Part shown: positions 31,161-39,462 of the stretch, piece by piece
Layout of the letters: the number at the start of each line of letters is the position of its first letter
How positions within the stretch are numbered: the first letter of the stretch is position 1
NCBI RefSeq assembly: GCF_004364325.1
Contig: NZ_SOCP01000004.1
Location: forward strand, 62,001 to 126,000
Length of the DNA: 64,000 nt
From: Actinophytocola oryzae
GTDB lineage: Bacteria > Actinomycetota > Actinomycetes > Mycobacteriales > Pseudonocardiaceae
Reading direction: 5' to 3'
Position numbers and translations under genes: made by a program
Notes under the pieces: model-generated
What the model was told of the DNA's origin: nothing
The model's database searches: none
What the model saw: only the letters and a program-made list of their open reading frames with translations

Positions 31161-31661
31161 CAGGAACATCTTCGACGCGATGTCGACTGCCTGCAGTCCT
31201 TCGGAGGTGAGGCGAAGGACCTCCGTCTCACGTGCCGTGAGTGGTGACTCCGCACTGTCCCATGCGGACATCGCCAGCTGGCTGTCCACCACACGACGGC
31301 CCGCGGCGACGTTGCGGATCGCGTCCGCGAGCTGTGCCGCCGGCGCGTCCTTGAGCATGAAACCCGTTACCTTGGCCGAAAGCGCCCTGCGGAGGTTGCC
31401 CGGCCTGGACAGTCCCGTGAGGATGAGCGTTCGGATGCCGGGGAGCGCCTCGTGGAGCTCGACGACGGCGGTGAGACCGTCCTTGCCGGGCAGGTCGATG
31501 TCCAGGACCGCCACGTCCGGCCGAACCTTCTGCGCCGTCGGCACGATGTCGTTGCCGTTGGCCACTTCCGCGACGACCTCGATGTCCGGCTCGAGGTTGA
31601 GCAGCGCGACGAGGGCGCCCCGGACCATGTGCATGTCTTCGGCAAGCATCACTTTGATCAT
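31056..31661 (-). CDS. NarL/FixJ-family response regulator (copy 1)
   Basis: 201 residues from the ATG giving MIKVMLAEDMHMVRGAL, preceded by GGAGGGACG. The receiver domain (1-120) has the acidic pocket (AED), phospho-acceptor in VAVLDIDLPGKDG, Thr in LILTGLS and Lys in FMLKDAPA. The LuxR-type HTH (about 135-200) carries LTARETEVLRLTSEGLQAVD and SVGTVRNYLTTIIGKL. It lies 70 bp downstream of sagB copy 1 on the same strand and overlaps the kinase gene tail to tail. A paralogue at 35.7 kb is nearly the same length and very similar, including the 3' nucleotides (CAGAGCCAGCCGGCGTC). Confidence 0.92.
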   Translation of the reverse strand: MIKVMLAEDMHMVRGALVALLNLEPDIEVVAEVANGNDIVPTAQKVRPDVAVLDIDLPGKDGLTAVVELHEALPGIRTLILTGLSRPGNLRRALSAKVTGFMLKDAPAAQLADAIRNVAAGRRVVDSQLAMSAWDSAESPLTARETEVLRLTSEGLQAVDIASKMFLSVGTVRNYLTTIIGKLAARNRVDAIRIARDAGWL

Positions 31662-31731
31662 TCGGCGTCCCTCCGGGCCCGACAGCCCTCCCGTTGTATC
31701 ACGCGGAATCCGGCGGCGCACCCCCCTTGCG

Positions 31732-33213
31732 TCAGGCCGATTCCCTTGCGTTCACAACCGTTTCCGGTGAGTCACCGGGAACGCCGATGACGAACTCGCC
31801 GACGCTCACCTCCGAGGGCCAGTCGAGCCCGAACGCGGAGGTCGCCAGTTCACTGTCTCCCATGGCGAGCGCGCACGGGGCGAGCCCCAGCATGGTGGCG
31901 ACGAGGTAGAGCGTCTGCTGGAGCACGCCGACGTGTTTGAGCGTGGTGGCGTAGGCGATGCTGTCGTAGACCCAGGAGAGCCTGCCGATCCGCGCGGTCA
32001 TCGTGATGAGGACCGGCGGCCGTGTCGATCCGATGAGCACGGTCGCGCCGGCGAGCAGCTCGTCGACCTCGCTCTCGCGGGCGTTGATCAGCGTCAGCGC
32101 GTGGCCTTCCGGGTCGTAGTGGTAGATCCCGCGCGGCAGGTCGGCGCAGCGGTCGACGGTGAGGTAGAGGTCCAGTTCGTACAGGGAACCGGCGCTCGGG
32201 TAGGGGCGTGCCGACACGGTGTACCGGACGTCGCCCGCGCCGCTGACCTCCTGTTGCGAGCGGATCCGCGCCGTGCGGAACAGCAGCTCGCCGAGCTGCG
32301 CCGCGGTCGGCCCCCGCTCGGCGAACTCACGCACCGAGCGGCGGTGTTCCACGGCGTCGGTCAGGGTCATCTCGTGCGTGTCCCCGCCAAGCGGATCGGG
32401 CCGCCACAGCGGGAAGTGCTCGCCCGGGGGCGGCGGCTTGACCACGGGCAGCGGCGGCATCGTGGTGACGTGGTTGAACGCCGCGCCCGCCGGGTTGTCG
32501 TGCCGCCCGAGCCTGCTGCGGGAGTGGAACAACAGGTCGTGCGGCGACCACGTGAGCAGCGCGGGGTCGGCGTCCTCCGCGAAGGTCGGCGTGTCCGCGT
32601 CCTCGTCGCCGAGCAGCACCATGCCCGCGCCTGCCAGGTAGGCGACGATCTCGACCACGAGCGGCCTCGAGAGGTTGGCACCGCGTGCCACCTCGACGCA
32701 GTTGGTCGGCCGGCCGAGCGAGCCGACGACCCACGACGCGAGGGGGCGGTGCAGCACCACGTGGTGGTGTGCGAGGGGGGACTCGACGAGCAGCTCGCCA
32801 CCCTTCTCGCGGAGGAACGCGAAACGCGAGAGGCGGATCGGCCGCGACTCGGTGACCGACGTCTGGGCAGGCAGCTCGAAGAGCCCGCGCGGCGAGACGG
32901 GGACGACGGAGATGAGCGGGCTCGAGGCGCCCCGCAGCGCGAGCGAGTGCACGACGCTGCCCGGCAGCTTCGCGAGCGTGTCGTGCAGGTCCTTGGGGAC
33001 GAGGTCGACGGCGTTGGCGAGCGCCACGGGCCCGTAGGTCATACGACGTAGGAAGTCCTCGACGCCAGGGGGCGGGGAGGGCACTCCGACGTCGCCCCAG
33101 CGGGTCAGGATCGTCAGGTTGCCGTTCCGGTCCGCCTCGATGGCGACGTCGTCGCGGAACGACCAGAGCTGTTGGCGCGACTCCGGTGGTGGCGCGTCTG
33201 CATCGGGTTGCAC
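31732..33213 (-). CDS. SagB/ThcOx-type flavin dehydrogenase (copy 1)
   Basis: 493 residues from a GTG six to seven bases after GAGGAG. The N-terminal 220 residues hold a winged-helix, leader-binding-like region (LSRFAFLREKGGELLVESPL, then HHVVLHRPLASWVV). The C-terminal nitroreductase-fold domain has HRRSVREFAERGPTAAQLGE, YPSAGSLYELDLYL, LPRGIYHYDPEGH and LKHVGVLQQTLYLVATMLGL, ending VGEFVIGVPG. SagB enzymes use FMN to oxidise azolines to azoles after a YcaO enzyme has cyclised Cys/Ser/Thr. The matching YcaO gene is 8 kb away. It is co-directional with response regulator 1 and divergent from the complete ScoE gene. Copy 2 at 36.4 kb has the same organisation. Confidence 0.88.
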   Translation of the reverse strand: MQPDADAPPPESRQQLWSFRDDVAIEADRNGNLTILTRWGDVGVPSPPPGVEDFLRRMTYGPVALANAVDLVPKDLHDTLAKLPGSVVHSLALRGASSPLISVVPVSPRGLFELPAQTSVTESRPIRLSRFAFLREKGGELLVESPLAHHHVVLHRPLASWVVGSLGRPTNCVEVARGANLSRPLVVEIVAYLAGAGMVLLGDEDADTPTFAEDADPALLTWSPHDLLFHSRSRLGRHDNPAGAAFNHVTTMPPLPVVKPPPPGEHFPLWRPDPLGGDTHEMTLTDAVEHRRSVREFAERGPTAAQLGELLFRTARIRSQQEVSGAGDVRYTVSARPYPSAGSLYELDLYLTVDRCADLPRGIYHYDPEGHALTLINARESEVDELLAGATVLIGSTRPPVLITMTARIGRLSWVYDSIAYATTLKHVGVLQQTLYLVATMLGLAPCALAMGDSELATSAFGLDWPSEVSVGEFVIGVPGDSPETVVNARESA

Positions 33214-33669
33214 TTGTCGCTCCTCGGCATGTGCGCACGCGTCACGAGCTCGTCGGCCAGACACGCACCTGCGTGCCTTCTTCCTGGTGTTCTTACCATC
33301 GGGAAGGGTGCCGCGTCCCGCGGCACCAGCGTGTGACGGGTACGTGACAAGGCGAACTAGAGGGCGCCACGAGCAGGTAGTCCACTGTGGACCGTGCGGT
33401 GTGACCGGACGCACATGCCGCCTCCTCGGTCCACTCAGGACTGAGTGACGCCCGGCAGGCGTCATTGCACCGAGGATATGCTGCGCAAACATTGCCCGGG
33501 GAACTTCACGGTCACGAGCCGGTAATCATGCCCGGATGACGATTTGTGCCGTCGCGGCGGGAACCAGTCACTGGTGCTTCCCGACTACCTTCACGAGACC
33601 GCAGTGATGGGTTGTGAGTGTGGACATGAATTTCTCATGTGGCCGCCACCGATTACCGAAGGAAGCATC
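33214..33669. other. Divergent intergenic region between sagB copy 1 and the ScoE-type gene
   Basis: 456 bp without a convincing gene. It holds the promoters of both flanking operons and the back-to-back palindromes described separately. A long GTG-initiated extension of the oxygenase frame into this region is not supported by a ribosome site. Confidence 0.55.
33432..33464. promoter_or_regulatory. Two abutting palindromes, candidate operator
   Basis: CACTCA-GGAC-TGAGTG is immediately followed, sharing two bases, by TGACGCC-CGGCA-GGCGTCA. Two perfect inverted repeats in tandem between divergent promoters suggest an operator or an RNA hairpin pair. No regulator can be named. Confidence 0.4.
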
Positions 33670-34530
33670 ATGAAAATTTCCCCACAGGATGGCAAGGCGC
33701 TCGGCGTCGTCGTGGAGGGCTTCGACGCGAACACCGCGACGGCGCAGGACATCGCCGAGCTGAAGAAGGCGGTCTACACCAGCAAGATCGCCGTGCTCAA
33801 GAACCAGCACCTCGACCCGGAGGAGTTCCTCGGCCTCGGCAAGAAGATGGGTGAGGTGGCCGAGTACTACGAGCCGGTCTACCACCACCCGAAGGTCAAG
33901 GAGGTCTTCGTCTCCTCCAACGTCAAGGAGGACGACGGCAAGCAGGTCGGCGTGCCGAAGACCGGCAAGTTCTGGCACTCGGACTACCAGTTCATGCCGC
34001 GTCCCTTCGACCTCACGCTCATCTACCCGCAGGTCGTGCCGTCGAGGAACCGCGGCACGTTCTTCATCAACATGGCCGACGCCTACCAGTCGCTGTCCGA
34101 GGACCTGAAGCTGGCCGTCAAGGGCACCACGGCGACGCACAGTGTGCTGCGCTACTTCAAGATCCGCCCCGACGACGTCTACCGGCCCATCTCGGAGATC
34201 ATCGACGAGGTCAACGGCAAGACCCCGCCGGTCGTCAGCCCGACGGCGGTCGAGCACCCGCACACCGGTGAAACCGTTCTATACATAAGCGAGGGTTTCA
34301 CCATGTCCGTCCAGGACGCTGACGGAACGTCCAGGCCGGACCTCCTGCAGGAGCTGCTCGAGGCCACCGGCCAGCTGGACCGGACCTACGAGCACGAGAA
34401 CATCCACCTGCAGACGTTCGAGAAGGGCGACATGCTGGTGTGGGACAACCGCAGCCTCATCCACCGGGCGCTGCACACCGCGACCCCCGAGCCCGCGGTG
34501 TCCTACCGGGTCACCGTCTACGACGACTAG
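33670..34530 (+). CDS. scoE: ScoE/Rv0097-type isonitrile-forming Fe(II)/2-oxoglutarate oxygenase
   Basis: 286 residues from ATG after GAAGGAAG. It follows the ScoE family along its whole length: [18 protein letters not shown], the tyrosine pair YYEPVYHHP (Tyr66/Tyr67), [16 protein letters not shown] with iron ligands His103 and Asp105, distal ligand His265 in LIHRALH, and Arg280 in SYRVTV. In ScoE the corresponding Tyr, Lys and Arg residues hold the (R)-3-(carboxymethylamino) fatty acid, which is converted to a 3-isocyano acid with loss of CO2 in two oxidative turnovers. The assignment is by residue pattern, so the chain length of the substrate is unknown. A carrier protein gene follows by 85 bp, as in isonitrile lipopeptide operons. 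Confidence 0.88.
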   Translation: MKISPQDGKALGVVVEGFDANTATAQDIAELKKAVYTSKIAVLKNQHLDPEEFLGLGKKMGEVAEYYEPVYHHPKVKEVFVSSNVKEDDGKQVGVPKTGKFWHSDYQFMPRPFDLTLIYPQVVPSRNRGTFFINMADAYQSLSEDLKLAVKGTTATHSVLRYFKIRPDDVYRPISEIIDEVNGKTPPVVSPTAVEHPHTGETVLYISEGFTMSVQDADGTSRPDLLQELLEATGQLDRTYEHENIHLQTFEKGDMLVWDNRSLIHRALHTATPEPAVSYRVTVYDD

Positions 34531-34615
34531 CCGGTGGATTTCCCGTGTCACCGGGACCGGCGGCGCACAGTGGCGCCGCCGGGCCGGCTCGTCTCTTTCC
34601 AAGGGGTGACGCGAG

Positions 34616-34879
34616 TTGACGCTGACTGTCTCTGCCATACGAGCTGACGTGACGGAACTGCTCCACCTGCTGCCGGACGAGGTGCGCGACTCGGACGACC
34701 TGTTCGAGGCGGGGCTCGACTCCATCCGGCTGCTGACCCTGCTGGAACGGTGGCGCGACGCGGGCGCCGAGGTCGGCTTCGTCGATCTGGCGGCGCGGCC
34801 GACTCTTTCCGACTGGATCGAGCTCCTGGCGCCGGTGACGGACCTGCCGGGTACCCCGCCGCTGACCAACGCCGCGTGA
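34616..34879 (+). CDS. Stand-alone carrier protein (ScoB/Rv0100- and EntB-ArCP-like)
   Basis: 87 residues from a TTG with AAGGGG ten bases upstream. The phosphopantetheine site is DDLFEAGLDSIRLLTLLERW with the attachment serine present, and the end (DLAARPTLSDWIELL) has the P-T-x3-W pattern of aryl carrier proteins and of the small carrier in isonitrile lipopeptide operons. It would carry the acyl unit processed with ScoE and offer it to the condensation domain of the NRPS at 20-23.7 kb. It is the only intact stand-alone carrier in the window; the one in the PKS-like protein has lost its serine. A terminator follows. Confidence 0.85.
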   Translation: MTLTVSAIRADVTELLHLLPDEVRDSDDLFEAGLDSIRLLTLLERWRDAGAEVGFVDLAARPTLSDWIELLAPVTDLPGTPPLTNAA

Positions 34880-34900
34880 CGGTGCCGTTCGGCGAATGAC

Positions 34901-34950
34901 GGCCGGGCAGCCCCCCTTTCTCCGGGGAGCGGCCCGGCCATCGCCTTTTT
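34901..34950 (+). terminator. Terminator after the scoE-carrier operon
   Basis: GGCCGGGC pairs with GCCCGGCC around an inner CCCC/GGGG stem, followed after five bases by TTTTT. Confidence 0.8.
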
Positions 34951-35026
34951 CCCCGTTTCGGGAAAGTCGGAAAACCTCGACCGGTTGCCGTGTTCTCGTC
35001 CGCCGGAGAGGATTTCGCTCGGCGTG

Positions 35027-35089
35027 GGGACGAGCCTCACTTGTGCGTGGCTCGACCGCGTTCTCTCCGGACGTCGGCGGAGCTACCTT
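35027..35089 (+). promoter_or_regulatory. Conserved upstream block of SigC-like gene 2
   Basis: GGGACGAGCCTCACT, CTCGACCG and CGGAGCTACC occur at the same spacing as in front of SigC-like gene 1 (28896-28957), ending just before the ATG at 35096. Confidence 0.5.
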
Positions 35090-35095
35090 CGGGGC

Positions 35096-35662
35096 ATGTC
35101 CGAGGCGCTGGATGATGAGATCACCAAGTTGGCTCTCGCGGCCGGGCGGGGAGACCGGGCGGCGGCGAACGCCTTCATCAGGGGCACCCAGCGGGACGTC
35201 TACCGGTTCCTCGTCTACCTCGCGGGTCGCAACGAGGCGGAGGACCTCACGCAGGAGACCTTCGTGCGCGCGTTCGCGGGCGTGCACCGGTTCACCGCGC
35301 GGAGCAACGCGCGGACGTGGCTGCTCTCCATCGCGCGGCGGGTGGTCGTCGACTACTTCCGTGCGGCGAACGCACGCCCCAGGATCGCCTCGGAGCACGA
35401 CTGGCAGGCGGCTGCCGAGCTGGCACTGTCCCCCAACCTCCCCGGCATCGACGACACCGTCACCCTCGGGCTCGCCGTGCGGGCACTCACCGAGGACCGG
35501 CGCGACGCGTTCGTGCTGACCCAGGTGCTCGGCCTCGGCTACGCGGAGGCCGCGGAGGTGTGCGGTTGCCCGGTCGGCACCATCCGGTCACGCGTGGCAC
35601 GGGCACGACGCGATCTCGTGGAGCTGCTCGGTCTCACGCAGCGGAGCAGCCCCACCCGGTAG
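35096..35662 (+). CDS. sigC: ECF sigma factor, SigC-like (copy 2)
   Basis: 188 residues. Region 2 (RDVYRFLVYLAGRNEAEDLT, then QETFVRAFAGVHRF, then ARTWLLSIARRVVVDYF) and region 4 (FVLTQVLGLGYAEAAEVCGC, then PVGTIRSRVARARRDL) match copy 1 and mycobacterial SigC; VCGCPVGTIRSRVARAR is shared with the latter. Unlike copy 1 it has no TTA codon and no adjacent anti-sigma gene, so it may be unbridled or share the membrane anti-sigma factor at 28.2 kb. Its stop lies four bases from the stop of response regulator 2 on the opposite strand. In the copy 1 block a sensor kinase separates the corresponding genes. Confidence 0.88.
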   Translation: MSEALDDEITKLALAAGRGDRAAANAFIRGTQRDVYRFLVYLAGRNEAEDLTQETFVRAFAGVHRFTARSNARTWLLSIARRVVVDYFRAANARPRIASEHDWQAAAELALSPNLPGIDDTVTLGLAVRALTEDRRDAFVLTQVLGLGYAEAAEVCGCPVGTIRSRVARARRDLVELLGLTQRSSPTR

Positions 35663-35666
35663 CGGG

Positions 35667-36272
35667 TCAGAGCCAGCCGGCGTCGCGGGCGATCCGGATC
35701 GCGTCGACGCGGTTCCTGGCGGCCACCTTGCCGATGATCGTCGTCAGGTAGTTGCGGACCGTCCCGACCGACAGGAACAGGCGGGAGGCGATGTCCACCG
35801 CCTGCATGCCGTCCGCGGTCAGCCGCAGCACCTCGATCTCGCGTGCGGTCAGCGGGCACTCCGCGCTGTCCCACGCCGCCATGGCCAGCTGGCTGTCGAC
35901 GACGCGGCGGCCTGCCGAGACGTTGCGGATCGCGTCGGCGAGCTGGGCGGCCGGTGCGTCCTTCAGCATGAAGCCCGTGACCTTCGCGGACAGCGCCCTG
36001 CGCAGGTTGCCCGGCCGCGACAGTCCCGTGAGGATGAGCGTGCGGATCTCGGGCAGCGCCTCGTGGAGCTCGGCCACCGCGGTCAGACCGTCCTTGCCGG
36101 GCAGGTCGATGTCGATGACGGCCACGGTCGGCCGAACGGACCTCGCGGTGGGAAGGATGTCGTTGCCGTTGGAGACCTCGGCGACGACCTCGATGTCGGC
36201 TTCCAGGTTCAGCAACGCGACCAGTGCGCCGCGCACCATGTGCATGTCCTCGGCAAGCATCACCCTGATCAT
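35667..36272 (-). CDS. NarL/FixJ-family response regulator (copy 2)
   Basis: 201 residues, starting MIRVMLAEDMHMVRGAL after GGAGGGACGCC. Receiver domain residues are intact (AED, VAVIDIDLPGKDG, LILTGLS, FMLKDAPA), and the HTH reads LTAREIEVLRLTADGMQAVD with SVGTVRNYLTTIIGKV. It is a close paralogue of copy 1, with differences mostly conservative. It follows sagB copy 2 by 123 bp. No kinase gene lies next to it; candidates are the kinase at 29.9 kb and the double kinase at 43.6 kb. Confidence 0.92.
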   Translation of the reverse strand: MIRVMLAEDMHMVRGALVALLNLEADIEVVAEVSNGNDILPTARSVRPTVAVIDIDLPGKDGLTAVAELHEALPEIRTLILTGLSRPGNLRRALSAKVTGFMLKDAPAAQLADAIRNVSAGRRVVDSQLAMAAWDSAECPLTAREIEVLRLTADGMQAVDIASRLFLSVGTVRNYLTTIIGKVAARNRVDAIRIARDAGWL

Positions 36273-36395
36273 GCGTGGCGTCCCTCCGGGGTGCCAGCTA
36301 CCCGCCCGTTGTACCACGCCACCCGGTGTCAGTGAACCCTTCATGATCGCCGGGTTCTCGGTAAGCGCGTTCCGTCCATGAGTGAGTACCCCCTG

Positions 36396-37844
36396 TCACC
36401 TCGAGATGGGCAGTCCGACGACGAACTCGCCGACGCTGACCTCTGCCGGGTAGTCGAGTCCGAAAGCGGCGGTGGCGACCTCGTCGTCCCCCGTCGCGAG
36501 CGCGCACGGCGCGAGCCCGAGCACCGTCGCGACGAGATAGAGGGTCTGCTGCAGCACGCCGACGTGCTTGAGCGTAGTGGCATACGCAATGCTGTCGTAC
36601 ACCCAGGACAGCCGACCCATCCGTGCGGTCATCGTGATCAGCGCAGGCGGGCGCCTGGTGGCGCCGATCAGCACCATCGCGTTGTCGAGCAGCTCGTCCG
36701 CGTGCTCGGACCGGTCGTTCACCAGCGTCAGCGCGTGGCCGTCGGGGTCGTAGTGGTAGATCCCGCGTGGCAGCCCGGCGCAGCGGTCGACGGTCAGGTA
36801 CAGGTCCAGCTCGTACAGCGATCCCGCGCTCGGGTAGGGCCGCTCGGACACCGTGTAGGGCACGAGCCCGGCACCGACGGCGTCGGTCAGCGACCGCACC
36901 CGGGCCGACCGGTACAGCAGCTCGCCGAGCTGCTCGGCGGAGGGGCCGTCCTCGGCGAACTCGCGCACCGACCTGCGCTGTTCGATGGCCGAGGACAGTG
37001 TCATCTCCCGCACGGTCGGCGCGTCGAGGTCGGGGCGGTACAGCGGGAAGCGCGGCCCGGCGGGCGGCGGCTTCACGACGGGCAGCGGCGGCAGGTGGTC
37101 CGCGCCGGAGAAGCCCGCCCCGACGGGGGCGTCGTGGCGGCCGAGACGGCTGCGGGAGTGGAACAGCAGGTCGTGCGGGGCCCAGGTGACCAGTGCGGGG
37201 TCGCTGTCCTCGCCGAACCTCGGTGCCGGGGCCAGTGCCTCGCCCTCCTCGCCGTGGACCACCATGTCCGCGGCGACCAGGTACGCGATGATCTCCGCGA
37301 CCAGCGGCTCCGCGACGTTGACCACGCGGGCCACCTCCGAGGTGGTCGTCGTGCGGCCGAGCGCGCTGACGACCCACGAGGCGAGCGGCCGGTGCAGCAC
37401 CACGCGGTGGTGGGACAGCGGCGACTCGAGCGTCATCTCGCCCGCGCTGTCACGCAGGAAGGCGAAGCGGGACAGGCGCAGGACCTGGGTGCCGTCCAGC
37501 TTGGGCAGCTCGAAGCGTGCGTTCTGCGTGACCGGGGTCGCCGAGAGCAACGGCGACGCGGAGTTGCGCAGGCCGAGCGAGCGGACGACACAGCCGGGCA
37601 GCTGGCGGAACACGTCGTGCAGGTCGGCCCAGTCGAGGTCGGTGACGTTGGTGAGCGCCACCGGACCGAGCGTCATGCGGTGCAGGCTGTCGTCGATGGC
37701 CGCCGTGGGCCTGTCGATGCGTACCTCGCCCCACCGCGTGAGGATGTTGAGCCCGACCTCGGTCGACTCGATCGCCACGTCCTCGCGGAACGACCACAAC
37801 GGAATGCCCTGGTCGAGGAGATGCGCCCCGGAGTCGATGTGCAC
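36396..37844 (-). CDS. SagB/ThcOx-type flavin dehydrogenase (copy 2)
   Basis: 482 residues from the GTG preceded by GAGGAGCGACA, the same start context as copy 1. The N-terminal leader-binding-like half has LSRFAFLRDSAGEMTLESPL; the flavin domain has QRRSVREFAEDGPSAEQLGE, YPSAGSLYELDLYL and LKHVGVLQQTLYLVATVLGL, ending VGEFVVGLPI. It is presumed to oxidise azolines made by the YcaO enzyme; two dehydrogenases for one YcaO may serve different rings or substrates. The frame remains open upstream to an ATG at 38090 and includes a YcaO-like fragment, so a longer fused product (564 residues) is possible. Confidence 0.88.
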   Translation of the reverse strand: MHIDSGAHLLDQGIPLWSFREDVAIESTEVGLNILTRWGEVRIDRPTAAIDDSLHRMTLGPVALTNVTDLDWADLHDVFRQLPGCVVRSLGLRNSASPLLSATPVTQNARFELPKLDGTQVLRLSRFAFLRDSAGEMTLESPLSHHRVVLHRPLASWVVSALGRTTTTSEVARVVNVAEPLVAEIIAYLVAADMVVHGEEGEALAPAPRFGEDSDPALVTWAPHDLLFHSRSRLGRHDAPVGAGFSGADHLPPLPVVKPPPAGPRFPLYRPDLDAPTVREMTLSSAIEQRRSVREFAEDGPSAEQLGELLYRSARVRSLTDAVGAGLVPYTVSERPYPSAGSLYELDLYLTVDRCAGLPRGIYHYDPDGHALTLVNDRSEHADELLDNAMVLIGATRRPPALITMTARMGRLSWVYDSIAYATTLKHVGVLQQTLYLVATVLGLAPCALATGDDEVATAAFGLDYPAEVSVGEFVVGLPISR

Positions 37845-37940
37845 TGTCGCTCCTCGTGGCACATGCCGCGCCGCACGGTTCACACGATTGGTGGTTCGGC
37901 TCGCTCTCCCGCGGCTCGCCGCCCCGTGGTCGGGGCGGCC

Positions 37941-38090
37941 GTCGAGAGTCACCCCGGGAGCCTGGGTTCGGTTGTACCAGCACAGGGCAGCCACGTCACG
38001 CCGCACGAGCTCGAGGAGAGCTGGCGGCAGGCCGTCCTCGAGTCCGGCCCGAGCGGTGTCGGCGGAGAAACCCGTCAGTCGGTCTGTCAT
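37941..38090 (-). pseudogene. YcaO gene remnant upstream of sagB copy 2
   Basis: In frame with sagB copy 2, the translation contains LLELVRRDVAALCWYNRTQA, which aligns with LLELIEREAVALWWYNRTTQ of the intact YcaO protein (its residues about 525-545), and similarity continues to about residue 50. The DNA is also alike (TGGTACAACCG). The rest of the YcaO domain is absent. It looks like a fossil of an older ycaO-sagB arrangement, or a captured piece now fused in frame. Confidence 0.65.
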
Positions 38091-38354
38091 GGCATTACTT
38101 TCACTTCCCAGACGGTCACTGGAGTGCGCCTGGTACCAGGGTTGCCTCTCGCTTGAGTGAACGACAGTGCGCGGGTCACCTGCTCGACCTCTGTTACTCA
38201 TTCCCCGTTTGTGACGCCGTCACTATCGGTTGGGCGGCAGGCGCCAATACCTTTGTCATTGTCCTGAAACCCGTGATCGTCGCATCCTTCCTGGGGGCTT
38301 TCCGAGCCGTCCGGCCCGGAAAGCGCGGCGGACTGGCGGATAGCGAGGTCCGAA

Positions 38355-39374
38355 ATGGTCGCCAAGACAGACGTGCTGGCCGCGATGACGCACGAGGAAA
38401 AGCTCAGCCTGCTCGCCGCTCTGCTCGAGGCGACCGATATCCCGGACGTCCACGCCGATCCCGATCCCGAGGTGTTCCCCCCGAGGACACCGGTGGAGCA
38501 CCCGGTGTCCGAGCTGCGGTTCGAGCTGCTCGGCCCCCTGGTCATCAGGCACGGGCACCGTGACGTGGCCCCGAGCGCGCCGAAGCTGCGCCTGATCCTC
38601 GCCACGCTCCTGTTCAACGCGAACAAGCCGGTCGGCGCATCGGCGCTGATCAAGGAGCTGTGGGGGGACGACGCGCCGCGCACGGCACACGCCACGCTCC
38701 AGACGTACATGTTCAAGCTGCGCAGGCTCTTCAGGGTCGTGCTGGGCCTGTCGGTCGAGCACGTCACCAACGAGGTGCTGCAGACCTGCTCGGGCGGCTA
38801 CATCCTGCGTGTCGACCCGAGCCAGCTCGACATCACCGAGTTCGAGCAGCTGGTCACCTCGGGCAGCGCCGCCATGCACGCGGGCGACCACGAGCGCGCG
38901 GCGGACAGCCTGCGCCGCTCGCTCGCGCTGTGGCGGGGCACGGTCGTGCACCCCGGCCAGTGGGGGACCGGCCTGCGTGCCCAGGTCGCCAGGCTCGAGG
39001 AACGCCGTTTCTACGCGCACACCACGAGGATCGACGCGGACCTGTGTCTCGGCCGCCACCGCGAGACGATCAGCGAGCTGGCCTCCCTCGTCGTCGAGCA
39101 CCCGCTGCACGAGTCGGCGCACGCCATGCTGATGCTCGCGCTGTACCGCTCGGGCCGCACGTCCGCGGCGCTGGAGGTCTACCTGCGCTTCAGGCAGCGG
39201 ATGCTGCACGAGCTGGGCATCGAGCCGTCGGAGCGCATCCAGGCGCTGCAGATGGCCCTGCTGTCCACGGCACCGGTGCTGGCCAACCACTCGCTCACCT
39301 CCGACATGCTGCTCGACCGCCTCGCGAGGTCCGCCAGACCCCGCCACGGTTCCTCGGCGGTTACCGGCGCCTGA
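38355..39374 (+). CDS. SARP/AfsR-family activator with N-terminal extension (second of three)
   Basis: 339 residues. About 50 residues (VAKTDVLAAMTHEEKLSLLA, then an acidic stretch) precede the winged-helix domain (ELRFELLGPLVIRHGHRDVA, then SAPKLRLILATLLFNANKPV), and the activation domain follows (about 165-315, ending LGIEPSERIQALQMALL). The extension is unlike the two short SARPs in the window; it might be an interaction helix. The gene is divergent from sagB copy 2 and about 260 bp from its longest possible start. GAAGG-type palindromes follow directly. Confidence 0.88.
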   Translation: MVAKTDVLAAMTHEEKLSLLAALLEATDIPDVHADPDPEVFPPRTPVEHPVSELRFELLGPLVIRHGHRDVAPSAPKLRLILATLLFNANKPVGASALIKELWGDDAPRTAHATLQTYMFKLRRLFRVVLGLSVEHVTNEVLQTCSGGYILRVDPSQLDITEFEQLVTSGSAAMHAGDHERAADSLRRSLALWRGTVVHPGQWGTGLRAQVARLEERRFYAHTTRIDADLCLGRHRETISELASLVVEHPLHESAHAMLMLALYRSGRTSAALEVYLRFRQRMLHELGIEPSERIQALQMALLSTAPVLANHSLTSDMLLDRLARSARPRHGSSAVTGA

Positions 39375-39394
39375 CTCCCGGCTCCTACCGTGCA

Positions 39395-39443
39395 GTGAAG
39401 GACTCCTTCGTAACGGCCGGCGCTACGAAGGACGCCTTCATGA
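39395..39443. repeat. Pair of GAAGGAC-type palindromes
   Basis: GTGAAGGACTCCTTCGTAAC and ACGAAGGACGCCTTCATGAC lie 10 bases apart, each a near-perfect palindrome and also partly complementary to each other. The same family is present as a four-unit tandem array at 46976-47095. Position between genes suggests terminator or processing function. Confidence 0.7.
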
Positions 39444-39462
39444 CAGTCGGCGAGGAGGGCCC

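Noticed and set aside
33540..33600. Possible match of the scoE upstream region to the SigC-gene promoter blocks (GACTACCTT versus AGCTACCTT)
   Set aside because: Only one short block is similar and the spacing differs; too weak to call.
33544..33669. GTG-initiated 42-residue extension of the ScoE-type oxygenase
   Set aside because: The ScoE family begins at the ATG at 33670, which has a good ribosome site; the extension has no similarity.
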